Assembly (NCBI GenBank): GCA_034422115.1
Contig: DAOUJW010000018.1
Location: forward strand, 1-12,675
Direction: 5' to 3'
DNA length: 12,675 nt
Origin: DAOUJW01 sp034422115
GTDB lineage: Bacteria > Chloroflexota > Dehalococcoidia > Lucifugimonadales > UBA2985
Shown here: positions 1-5,027 of the stretch, piece after piece
Position numbering within the stretch: position 1 is the stretch's first letter
Layout: the number at the start of each line of letters is the position of its first letter
The notes under the pieces: generated by a model
What the model saw: only the letters and a program-made list of their open reading frames with translations
Told to the model about the DNA's origin: nothing
Databases searched by the model: none
Translations under genes and position numbers: made by a program

Positions 1-27
1 CCCGCTCATACCCTTCGACAAGCTCAG
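1..27. repeat. Left part of palindromic repeat split by the IS110 element
   Basis: These 27 bases match positions 12598-12624, the first part of an intact palindromic repeat, with two substitutions. The intact repeat continues with GGTGAGCGGGAA, which is found here only at 1176-1187 on the far side of the transposase gene. The outer arms CCCGCTCA (1-8) and TGAGCGGG (1178-1185) are complementary. The insertion therefore separated the two arms of one palindrome. Confidence 0.85.
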
Positions 28-40
28 CAACTGTCTTAAG

Positions 41-46
41 TGTCAA
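41..46 (-). promoter_or_regulatory. -35 half of a junction promoter at the right end of IS110
   Basis: The minus strand reads TTGACA, overlapping the transposase stop codon (TGA, 45-43). When the element ends are joined in a circle, this hexamer lies 17 bp (13 bp, the CT core, 2 bp) upstream of TATCTT at 1171-1166. In the integrated state the two halves are about 1.1 kb apart and in the wrong order, so the promoter should work only in the excised circle, as described for IS621. Confidence 0.65.
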
Positions 47-996
47 GCATTTTGTTGAGCTGGAACAGGGTTCCAGGGTCGACCATGCTTGAGCATGGAG
101 TTCAGTATAATAAGGAATTTACGCATACAAGCAGTGAGGGCCACTTTCTTGGGTTTGCCCGCCTGACAGAGTCGGCTATAGAACTCCTTTATGGTGGGAT
201 TGTAACGGGTGGCCACCAAGGTAGCCATATAGAGGGAGGCTCGTACCTGCCTTCGACCACCCCAGACGGTGCGTTTACCCCTGAGCGTTCCACTATCCCG
301 GTTAGAGGGCGCCACACCCACCAAGGCGGCGATCTGACCCCGGTCCAGTCCCCCCAATTCGGGCAACTCAGCCAACAAGGTCATCGATAGTATCGGTCCT
401 ACCCCTGGAGCAGAGCGGAGCAGCCCGTCTTTAGCCTGCCACAGAGGACTTGAGTGTACCCACTCGGCCAATTCTCGGTCCAGCCCATCCAGGCTGTCTT
501 GCAGCCATTGTATATGGCGCTCCACGTGGGGACGCACCTGACTTGTGGCGGTGCGGAGCCGGTTGCGCTCCTGGGTGAGCATCTCTGTTATCTGGCGTCG
601 GCGGGCAACCAAGCCCCGTAGCTCCCGGGTGGCGTCGTCAGGCAGAGGTCGAAACTCCGGCATGGTCGCTTCGGCAAAGTGGGCCAACGTACGAGCGTCG
701 AGAGCGTCAGTCTTGGCCAGTTGACCCACCGCACGGGCGAAGTCCCTGACCTTCCGGGGGTTGACCACTACTACAGCCACTTCGCAGGCCGCCAGTTCGT
801 AAGCCAAGGGCAACTCCATCCCTCCCGTGGCTTCCACTACTACCAGCTGAGGAGCCAGTCCACTAAGATGCTCTACCAACTCCTCTATAGCAGGGCCGTC
901 ATTGGCGCTCTGCCACATCTCTTCAGTGGGACGGACGAATACGTCCAGACGGTCGGCCGATACATCTATACCCACAAACAATTGGGGCACTTCCAT
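43..996 (-). CDS. IS110-family transposase (DEDD/Ser recombinase, bridge-RNA guided)
   Basis: This 317-aa protein catalyses excision and integration of the element. The N-terminal RuvC-like DEDD domain shows D11 (VGIDVS), E55 (VVVEATGG), and D97 and D100 (KTDALDA). The C-terminal IS116/IS110/IS902 domain shows SAPGVGP (195-201) and APSNRDSG (229-236), where S235 aligns with the catalytic serine of the family. Length and motif order match IS621 (about 326 aa). I chose the ATG at 996 because GGAAAGGAG precedes it and family members begin just before VGID. An in-frame ORF extends up to 1047, but that part overlaps the predicted bridge RNA. No frameshift or missing catalytic residue is seen. The C-terminus ends inside the right end of the element, where the stop codon overlaps a TTGACA hexamer. 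Confidence 0.95.
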   Translation of the reverse strand: MEVPQLFVGIDVSADRLDVFVRPTEEMWQSANDGPAIEELVEHLSGLAPQLVVVEATGGMELPLAYELAACEVAVVVVNPRKVRDFARAVGQLAKTDALDARTLAHFAEATMPEFRPLPDDATRELRGLVARRRQITEMLTQERNRLRTATSQVRPHVERHIQWLQDSLDGLDRELAEWVHSSPLWQAKDGLLRSAPGVGPILSMTLLAELPELGGLDRGQIAALVGVAPSNRDSGTLRGKRTVWGGRRQVRASLYMATLVATRYNPTIKEFYSRLCQAGKPKKVALTACMRKFLIILNSMLKHGRPWNPVPAQQNA

Positions 997-1027
997 CTCC
1001 TTTCCTGGCTTGATACTATTGCTGCTG

Positions 1028-1159
1028 GCTCCGACCCGGCCTTGCACAATCCGGACTTGATGAGTCCATTTAACTGTTCGGGTTCTGAGCTAGCAGGACG
1101 TGACGGTCAAGCTGAGCTCCGGTCTCTTGTACCCAGGGTGATCCGACCTGTCACGTCCT
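1028..1159 (-). ncRNA. Predicted IS110 bridge RNA
   Basis: Read on the minus strand, 1159 to 1095 forms a hairpin. AGGACGTGAC (1159-1150, with GTC following a bulged A) pairs with GTCACGTCCT (1104-1095). Its loop holds TCACCCT (1141-1135), identical to the left target plus CT core, and AGCTCAG (1118-1112), the reverse complement of core plus right target. A second fold runs from 1090 to 1028: GCTC/GAGC and ACCCG/CGGGT stems, an inner hairpin GGACT/AGTCC (1067-1053), ACAGTT (1077-1072) matching the right element end, and GTGCAAG (1047-1041) pairing with CTTGTAT of the left end with two G-T wobbles. This is the target-loop then donor-loop order of IS621 bridge RNA. The 5' end is inferred from the junction promoter. 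The 3' end may extend to about 1000, near the start codon. Confidence 0.82.
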
Positions 1160-1165
1160 CTCTAT

Positions 1166-1171
1166 AAGATA
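1166..1171 (-). promoter_or_regulatory. -10 half of the IS110 junction promoter
   Basis: The minus strand reads TATCTT (4 of 6 to consensus). It lies 17 bp from TTGACA once the element ends are joined. Transcription would begin about 7 nt downstream, near 1159, exactly where the first bridge-RNA stem starts. In the integrated state the hexamer 17 bp upstream (1194-1189) is GTCATA, a poor -35. Confidence 0.6.
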
Positions 1172-1173
1172 CA

Positions 1174-1187
1174 AGGGTGAGCGGGAA
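1174..1187. repeat. Right part of the palindromic repeat split by IS110
   Basis: AGGGTGAGCGGGAA matches 12623-12636 and completes the repeat begun at 1-27. The AG at its start is the core dinucleotide shared by both junctions. Confidence 0.85.
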
Positions 1188-1194
1188 GTATGAC

Positions 1195-1228
1195 CCCACT
1201 CACCCTTCGACAGGCTCAGGATGAGCGG
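1195..1228. repeat. Copy of the CCCGCTCA-type palindromic repeat (diverged)
   Basis: It shares the central ACCCTTCGACAGGCTCAGG and the ATGAGCGG arm with the copies at 12598-12636 and the IS110 target. It lies seven bases past the split repeat. It differs at the IS110 target position (GGATGAG instead of GGGTGAG). Confidence 0.75.
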
Positions 1229-1259
1229 ATTGGCGCGCGCGTCCTGGATTCCTGCCTAC

Positions 1260-1403
1260 GGAGACCTTTGAATAATCTTAAATCCCTTCCCCCGCTTGCG
1301 GGGGAAGGTCAGGATGGGGGCAAAAAAGAGGCGAGTCCACGCACGGCTCACCCCCATCTCAATCTTCCCCCTTCAAGGGGGAAGAGGTTTTGCAGAGGTC
1401 TGC
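1260..1403. mobile_element. MITE-like element, family 1, copy M1 (144 bp)
   Basis: The ends GGAGACCTTTG (1260-1270) and GCAGAGGTCTGC (1392-1403) are inverted repeats. It is flanked by CTAC on both sides (1256-1259, 1404-1407). Removing the element and one CTAC restores a perfect REP-like hairpin from ATTCCTGC (1248-1255) and GCAGGAAT (1408-1415) with CTAC as loop. There is no coding capacity, so any movement would need an enzyme supplied in trans. Confidence 0.7.
1285..1384. repeat. Nested C-tract palindromes inside M1
   Basis: Two near-perfect hairpins are present: CCTTCCCCCGC/GCGGGGGAAGG at 1285-1308 (11-bp stem, 2-nt loop) and CTTCCCCCTT/AAGGGGGAAG at 1364-1384 (10-bp stem, 1-nt centre). 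Between them GATGGGGG (1313-1320) and CCCCCATC (1351-1358) are also complementary. The 100 bp could therefore fold as one nested structure. The rest of M1 shows no other feature. Confidence 0.75.
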
Positions 1404-1641
1404 CTACGCAGGAATGGCAACGAAGGTGTCGTGTAGGCGGGATGGTCATGTTTCTGACTTGTTCAGAGGTTTCAAAGAATCTTTTTCTGCAAATCTCTGC
1501 TATACTCCTGAGCCATGAAGCGACTCAAGAGACCTCTGAATCTGAATAAGTACCGCGCTATTCCACTATACCTCCATTTCTGCGAAAGGAGACCTTTGCA
1601 TAGCTCCCGCGTATCTTCAAGAAAAAGCGAACTTCTCCGTC

Positions 1642-1661
1642 ATTCCCGTGAAAACGGGAAT
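1642..1661. repeat. REP-like hairpin in M2
   Basis: ATTCCCGT-GAAA-ACGGGAAT is a perfect 8-bp stem with a GAAA loop, of the same design as the hairpins at 8786 and 10273. Confidence 0.8.
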
Positions 1662-1710
1662 CTAAAGCGCTTCTTCCAAGGCATCGCAGACTTGCAGACA
1701 GCGTCTCTGG

Positions 1711-1730
1711 ATTCCGGCTTTCGCCGGAAT
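1711..1730. repeat. REP-like hairpin in M2
   Basis: ATTCCGGC-TTTC-GCCGGAAT is a perfect 8-bp stem with a TTTC loop. The identical 20-mer occurs at 8898-8917. Confidence 0.85.
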
Positions 1731-1751
1731 GACGGTATTGCAAAGGTCTCC

Positions 1752-1815
1752 GAAAGCGGGAATCTCGTTCCTTCTATTCCGAGTGCCCTAGACCCCTGCT
1801 TTCGCAGGGGTGACG
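1752..1815 (-). repeat. Composite REP unit, copy A (interrupted by M2)
   Basis: Read on the minus strand: hairpin ACCCCTGC-GAAA-GCAGGGGT (1811-1792), a linker of about 28 bp containing ACTCGGAATAGAAGGAAC, then one arm ATTCCCGC of a second hairpin whose other arm lies beyond M2. The same order is found uninterrupted at 8734-8809 and 10221-10296. Confidence 0.85.
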
Positions 1816-1843
1816 AAGAGGGAGGACCCCAACAGCGGGTTAT

Positions 1844-1867
1844 TCAAAGGGCTGCTTTCGCAGGAAC
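1844..1867. repeat. Relic right end of a family-1 MITE in a hairpin loop
   Basis: TCAAAGGGCTGC (1844-1855) resembles the right terminal repeat of family 1. It is followed by TTTC and then GCAGGAAC, a hairpin arm. No matching left end with TTTC is visible close by, so this is probably a decayed copy. Confidence 0.45.
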
Positions 1868-1912
1868 GACGATTTTCAGGGGTTTTCCTAATGCGGCCGT
1901 GGAGCGCGCGTG

Positions 1913-2848
1913 ATGGCCGCCGCGAAGGCGCTGGTCACGGGCGGCGGCGGGTTCATTGGCTCCCACGTGGTCGACAGGCTGCTGGCTCTGGGGCACCACG
2001 TAGCAGTGGTCGATGACCTGCGCTCGGGACGCCTCAACAACCTTCCGGCTGGTGTGCGTCTGTATACCACCGACATAGCCTCGTCGTCACTGGAGGCGGT
2101 GTTCGCGGAGGAGAGGCCGGACTTCGTCTGTCACTACGCGGGCCAGATAAGCGTACAGAGGTCTATGCAAGACCCCCTCATCGATGCCGAGACCAACGTG
2201 AAAGGCTCTCTCAACCTCCTGCAGAGCTGCGTCAAGTACGGGGTCAGGAAGGTGGTGTACACCTCAAGCGGCGGGGCAATCTACGGCGATCCCGTCTACC
2301 TGCCCTGCGACGAGGCCCACCCCGTGCAGCCCCTGTCCCACTACGGGGTGTCCAAGTACGCCGTGGAGAAGTACCTGCACGTCTACAGGGAGTCCTTTGG
2401 CCTGGACTACACCATCCTGCGCTTGGGCAACGTCTACGGCCCCCGGCAGGACCCTCTTGGAGAGGCGGGCGTGGTCGCCATATTCTCCCAGGCTATGCTG
2501 GATGGGAGGCCTGTGGTCATCTTTGGAACGGGTGAGCAGGAGCGGGACTTTGTCCACGTGAGCGACGTAGCGCAGGCCAGCGTAAGGGCCCTGGAGGCGG
2601 GGAGCGGGGGGGCTTTCAACATAGGCACAGGGGTGGGTTCTTCCATCAACCGGATTTACTCTCTGCTCAAGGACATCACCGGCTACCCGATGGACGCCGA
2701 CTACGGGCCGGCCAAGCCGGGAGAGGTATTCAAGATATACCTGGACATTGCAGGAGCGCGCCAGGGCCTGGGCTGGGAACCGGACTTCTCTCTGGAGGAC
2801 GGCCTGAAGAGCACCGTGGAGTGGTTCCGGGAGGCCTCTCGGGAGTAA
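1913..2848 (+). CDS. NAD-dependent epimerase/dehydratase (extended SDR, GalE-like)
   Basis: This 311-aa cytoplasmic enzyme probably interconverts or dehydrates a nucleotide sugar for cell-surface polysaccharide. The Rossmann motif TGGGGFIGSH (G10, G13, G16) is followed by acidic D34/D35 at the end of strand 2, suggesting NAD(H). The catalytic set is TSS (S118/S119) and Y144-x3-K148 in HYGVSKYAVEKY. RLGNVYGPRQDP (170-181) is the usual substrate-side motif of GalE/WbpP-type proteins. Length fits UDP-glucose 4-epimerase-like proteins (310-340 aa). The ATG at 1913 is preferred over an in-frame GTG at 1910 because GGAG at 1901-1904 lies 8 nt from it. It stands alone: repeats lie upstream and a 166-bp gap separates it from the signalling operon. 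The exact sugar substrate cannot be read from sequence. Confidence 0.92.
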   Translation: MAAAKALVTGGGGFIGSHVVDRLLALGHHVAVVDDLRSGRLNNLPAGVRLYTTDIASSSLEAVFAEERPDFVCHYAGQISVQRSMQDPLIDAETNVKGSLNLLQSCVKYGVRKVVYTSSGGAIYGDPVYLPCDEAHPVQPLSHYGVSKYAVEKYLHVYRESFGLDYTILRLGNVYGPRQDPLGEAGVVAIFSQAMLDGRPVVIFGTGEQERDFVHVSDVAQASVRALEAGSGGAFNIGTGVGSSINRIYSLLKDITGYPMDADYGPAKPGEVFKIYLDIAGARQGLGWEPDFSLEDGLKSTVEWFREASRE

Positions 2849-2930
2849 GGCTTCAGCCGTTGTTTCCCTGAGCCGGTATAGCCCTGGTCTATCGGTTCTC
2901 ACAATCCCTCATATACAGCAGCAGCAGGTA

Positions 2931-2959
2931 TTGCTTCCCAACGGGTATTGTTGTAGTCT
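2931..2959 (+). promoter_or_regulatory. Candidate promoter of the signalling operon
   Basis: TTGCTT (2931-2936), 17 bp, then TAGTCT (2954-2959). Both boxes are weak, but the same -10 (TAGTCT) follows a perfect -35 at the same spacing upstream of the DUF502 gene. The leader to the first start codon would be about 50 nt. An inverted repeat overlaps the -10. Confidence 0.3.
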
Positions 2960-2985
2960 TGGTCTATATCGCTTACGGGACTACA
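2952..2985. promoter_or_regulatory. Inverted repeat overlapping the candidate -10 (possible operator)
   Basis: TGTAGTC (2952-2958) and GACTACA (2979-2985) are perfect 7-bp arms with 20 bp between their inner ends. The left arm covers the candidate -10. It could be a dimeric repressor site or a 5'-leader hairpin. It is short enough to be chance. Confidence 0.3.
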
Positions 2986-3014
2986 CTATATCTGCACGTG
3001 AGGGAGACAGCAGC

Positions 3015-3353
3015 ATGGCAATTCAAGCAGAACGTGAGGGAGACACCCTGGTCGCGAAGGCGGAAGGACGGATAGACGGCACCAATGCCCGGGAATTCCA
3101 GGATGACTTGGACTCCGTAATTGAAGAGGGGGACCGCACTGTAATCCTGAATTTTGAGGACCTCATGTACATCAGCAGCGCAGGCATTCGTGTTGTCCTG
3201 ATGACGGCCAAGACGCTCCAGAGGCGAGAAGCCAGGTTTGCCCTCTGCTCCCTCTCTGAGCCGGTCCGAGAGATTTTTGAGGTTAGCGGCTTTGACAAGA
3301 TCATCCCCATCCACGCCTCTCAGGCCGATGCGCTCTCCGCTCTCGGTGGTTAA
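3015..3353 (+). CDS. STAS-domain anti-sigma factor antagonist (RsbV/SpoIIAA-like)
   Basis: This 112-aa protein is a single STAS domain. Unphosphorylated antagonists of this family bind and sequester a cognate anti-sigma kinase; phosphorylation on a conserved serine releases it. The site is in MYISSAGIRVVL (51-62), with S55 at the usual phospho-serine position. The preceding Asp of RsbV is replaced by S54, a common variant. The ATG at 3015 follows AGGGAG (3001-3006) and places the STAS fold directly at the N-terminus. A longer in-frame reading from 2931 adds only unrelated sequence. It is the first gene of the five-gene operon, 90 bp before the phosphatase gene, and should be the substrate of both the PP2C phosphatase and the RsbW-like kinase encoded next to it. 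Confidence 0.93.
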   Translation: MAIQAEREGDTLVAKAEGRIDGTNAREFQDDLDSVIEEGDRTVILNFEDLMYISSAGIRVVLMTAKTLQRREARFALCSLSEPVREIFEVSGFDKIIPIHASQADALSALGG

Positions 3354-3443
3354 ATCACGAGGGTGTTTCACAGGCGCCTATTGCCGGGTGCCATACGGCG
3401 TGGCAGTGCAGCAGATATGGCATAGAGCAAATAGGGGTTCCAA

Positions 3444-4604
3444 TTGACTACCGAGAGACCATACAAGATACTGGTTGTTGACGACGAAGTCGACCTTGAG
3501 CCTCTCATGCTGCAACGCATGAGACGGGATATCCGTGCCGGCCGCTACGAGTTCGTGTTCGCCCACAACGGCATAGAGGCCCTTGAGCAGTTGGCTACTG
3601 AAGAGGGCATTGACATGGTGCTCTCGGACATCAACATGCCCCAGATGGACGGTCTCACCCTCCTTGAGCAGATACCCGCCGTTGACCCCAACCTCCGGGC
3701 CGTGATCATATCGGCTTACGGGGACATGAAGAACATCCGCACCGCCATGAACAGGGGCGCGTTTGACTTTGTGACCAAGCCCCTTGACTTTGAGGACCTT
3801 CAGGTCACCATAGAGAGGACTTTGCAGCACGTTGCGGACTGGCGCGAAGCCCTTTCCTCACGAGACAAGCTGGTTGCCATACAGAACGAGCTTGACGTTG
3901 CCAGCAAGATGCAGCAGTCCATTCTCCCCAGCCACTTTCCTTCAGGCGAGGGCTACGAGGTATTCGGAAATATGGACCCGGCGCGCAACGTGGGCGGGGA
4001 CTTCTTTGACGTTGTGCGCCTGGAGAACGGTCGCATTGGCGTTTCGGTCGCAGACGTTTCCGACAAGGGGGTGCCTGCGGCCCTCTTCATGATGTCCAGC
4101 CGCACGCTTCTGAAGGGCGCGGCCATAGGCAGCACCGGCCCCGGGGAGGTCCTTCGCGAGGTGAACGACCTGCTCAACGAGGACAATGAGGCTGCGATGT
4201 TCGTCACGCTATTCTACGCAGAGTACAATCCTGATAACGGGGAATTCCTGTTTGCCAACGGCGGGCACAATCCGCCCCTGTTCGTCAAGGCGGACGGCAC
4301 CTCCACGCTGCTCCCGCTGACGGGAGGCGTGGCCCTTGGCCTGTGGCCTGATTTGGACTATGACCAGAATAGCGTAACCCTGTCCCCCGGGGATAGCGTT
4401 GTGCTCTATACGGACGGGGTCACGGAGGCGATAAACGAGCAAGACGAGCAGTTTGGGGTTGAGCGATTGCAGGAGGTCTTTGCGGGGTCGCCGCCCAGGG
4501 ACGCGGAGGCCGCCGTCCAGGCTATCTTCGACGCAATGAACGACTTTGCAGGCGACGCCCCCCAGTTTGACGACTCCACTTGCCTGATTATACGCCGAGG
4601 TTAA
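3444..4604 (+). CDS. Response regulator-PP2C phosphatase fusion (RsbU/SpoIIE type)
   Basis: This 386-aa cytoplasmic protein is predicted to dephosphorylate the STAS protein when its receiver is phosphorylated. Receiver domain (about 7-125): acidic D13/D14, phospho-acceptor D62 in LSDINMPQMDG, switch S90, and K112 in VTKPL. A helical linker (125-160) contains LDVASKMQQSILP, typical before SpoIIE domains. PP2C domain (about 165-384): metal ligands in NVGGDFFD (D186, D189), VADVSDKG (D204, D207), YTDG (D324) and FDDST (D376, D377), all present, so it should be active. The start is TTG at 3444 with GGGG 6 nt upstream. The next ATG would remove the first receiver strand, so TTG is favoured. The anti-sigma kinase gene begins 3 nt after its stop. 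The nearest kinase able to phosphorylate D62 is the histidine kinase at the end of the operon. Confidence 0.94.
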   Translation: MTTERPYKILVVDDEVDLEPLMLQRMRRDIRAGRYEFVFAHNGIEALEQLATEEGIDMVLSDINMPQMDGLTLLEQIPAVDPNLRAVIISAYGDMKNIRTAMNRGAFDFVTKPLDFEDLQVTIERTLQHVADWREALSSRDKLVAIQNELDVASKMQQSILPSHFPSGEGYEVFGNMDPARNVGGDFFDVVRLENGRIGVSVADVSDKGVPAALFMMSSRTLLKGAAIGSTGPGEVLREVNDLLNEDNEAAMFVTLFYAEYNPDNGEFLFANGGHNPPLFVKADGTSTLLPLTGGVALGLWPDLDYDQNSVTLSPGDSVVLYTDGVTEAINEQDEQFGVERLQEVFAGSPPRDAEAAVQAIFDAMNDFAGDAPQFDDSTCLIIRRG

Positions 4605-4607
4605 ACC

Positions 4608-5027
4608 ATGAGCGAAAAGGCTTCGATAACAGTCAAGACAGATCGCGATGAACTCATAAACATCGCCACCTTTGTGGAAGAGGTTGGAAACCGGGAGGAC
4701 TGGCCCTTTGAACTTGTCTTCCGCATCAACCTGGTCCTTGAGGAGTTGGGACTTAACATCATTGACTACGCGTATGATGACGGGGGCGACCACGAATTCG
4801 ACATTTCACTGACCTCCGGGGAGAACGCGATCACAATTGAGGTGGTTGACGACGGCAAGGCATTTGATCCGTTGAGTGACGCCCCGAAGGTGGACATAGA
4901 ATCAAATCTTGAGGACAGGCGCGTCGGCGGCCTTGGACTACATCTGGTTCGTACAACCGTGGACGAGATGAAGTATCGGCGAGAGCACGGGAAAAATCAT
5001 CTGACGCTGGTCGCCCGCAGGACATAA
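4608..5027 (+). CDS. RsbW-like anti-sigma serine kinase (GHKL ATPase)
   Basis: This 139-aa protein belongs to the HATPase_c_2 anti-sigma group, which holds a sigma factor or other partner inactive and phosphorylates its STAS antagonist. N box: NLVLEELGLNIIDYAY (41-56), with E45/E46 and N50. G1 box: VVDDGKAFDP (79-88). G2 glycines: VGGLGLHLV (106-114). The ATP lid is short, as in RsbW/SpoIIAB, and there is no histidine phospho-acceptor domain. GAGG at 4597-4600 lies inside the end of the phosphatase gene, so translation is probably coupled. The stop TAA is directly followed by the ATG of the binding-protein gene. No sigma factor gene adjoins it, unlike classical rsb loci, so its partner is unknown. 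Confidence 0.92.
   Translation: MSEKASITVKTDRDELINIATFVEEVGNREDWPFELVFRINLVLEELGLNIIDYAYDDGGDHEFDISLTSGENAITIEVVDDGKAFDPLSDAPKVDIESNLEDRRVGGLGLHLVRTTVDEMKYRREHGKNHLTLVARRT

Larger units (their letters stand above)
28..1175 (-). mobile_element. IS110-family insertion sequence, complete, about 1.15 kb
   Basis: The ends are set by comparison with the intact repeat at 12598-12636. The left flank follows that repeat up to AG at 26-27, and the right flank resumes it from AG at 1174-1175. The shared dinucleotide reads CT on the transposase strand, the core reported for IS621. There are no terminal inverted repeats and no duplication beyond the 2-bp core, as expected for IS110. The element carries one transposase gene (43-996) and about 180 bp of upstream non-coding DNA that folds as a bridge RNA. 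It appears intact and potentially active. Confidence 0.9.
1248..1473. repeat. Long composite repeat, copy 1 (second copy 8682-9030)
   Basis: The left edge ATTCCTGCCTAC and the 70 bases 1404-1473 match 8682-8693 and 8962-9030 in the same orientation, at roughly 80% identity by eye. The segments between these edges differ in content (144 bp versus 268 bp). Both copies carry a MITE-like insert at the same hairpin loop. The stretch 1188-1912 has no credible gene: its short reading frames are made of repeat sequence. Confidence 0.75.
1588..1751. mobile_element. MITE-like element, family 1, copy M2 (164 bp)
   Basis: It has perfect 12-bp terminal inverted repeats, GGAGACCTTTGC (1588-1599) and GCAAAGGTCTCC (1740-1751), flanked by GAAA duplications (1584-1587, 1752-1755). 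The outer flanks ATTTCTGC (1576-1583) and GCGGGAAT (1756-1763) are the two arms of a slightly diverged REP-like hairpin with GAAA as loop. Homologous units at 8734 and 10221 have this hairpin uninterrupted, which gives an empty-site comparison. Inside it are two intact REP-like hairpins (1642-1661, 1711-1730). Confidence 0.8.

Noticed and set aside
997..1047. N-terminal extension of the IS110 transposase
   Set aside because: The extra 17 residues are not family-like and overlap the predicted donor loop of the bridge RNA. The ATG at 996 begins just before the conserved VGID block.
1190..1909. Several short plus-strand frames in the repeat block
   Set aside because: They translate REP hairpins and MITE ends, run through palindromes, and lack ribosome binding sites and domains.
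2862..2948. Sigma-B-like promoter (GTTT ... GGGTAT) ahead of the partner-switch operon
   Set aside because: GTTTCC at 2862 and CGGTAT at 2874 are only 6 bp apart, and the GGGTAT at 2943 has no suitable -35 at 12-14 bp.
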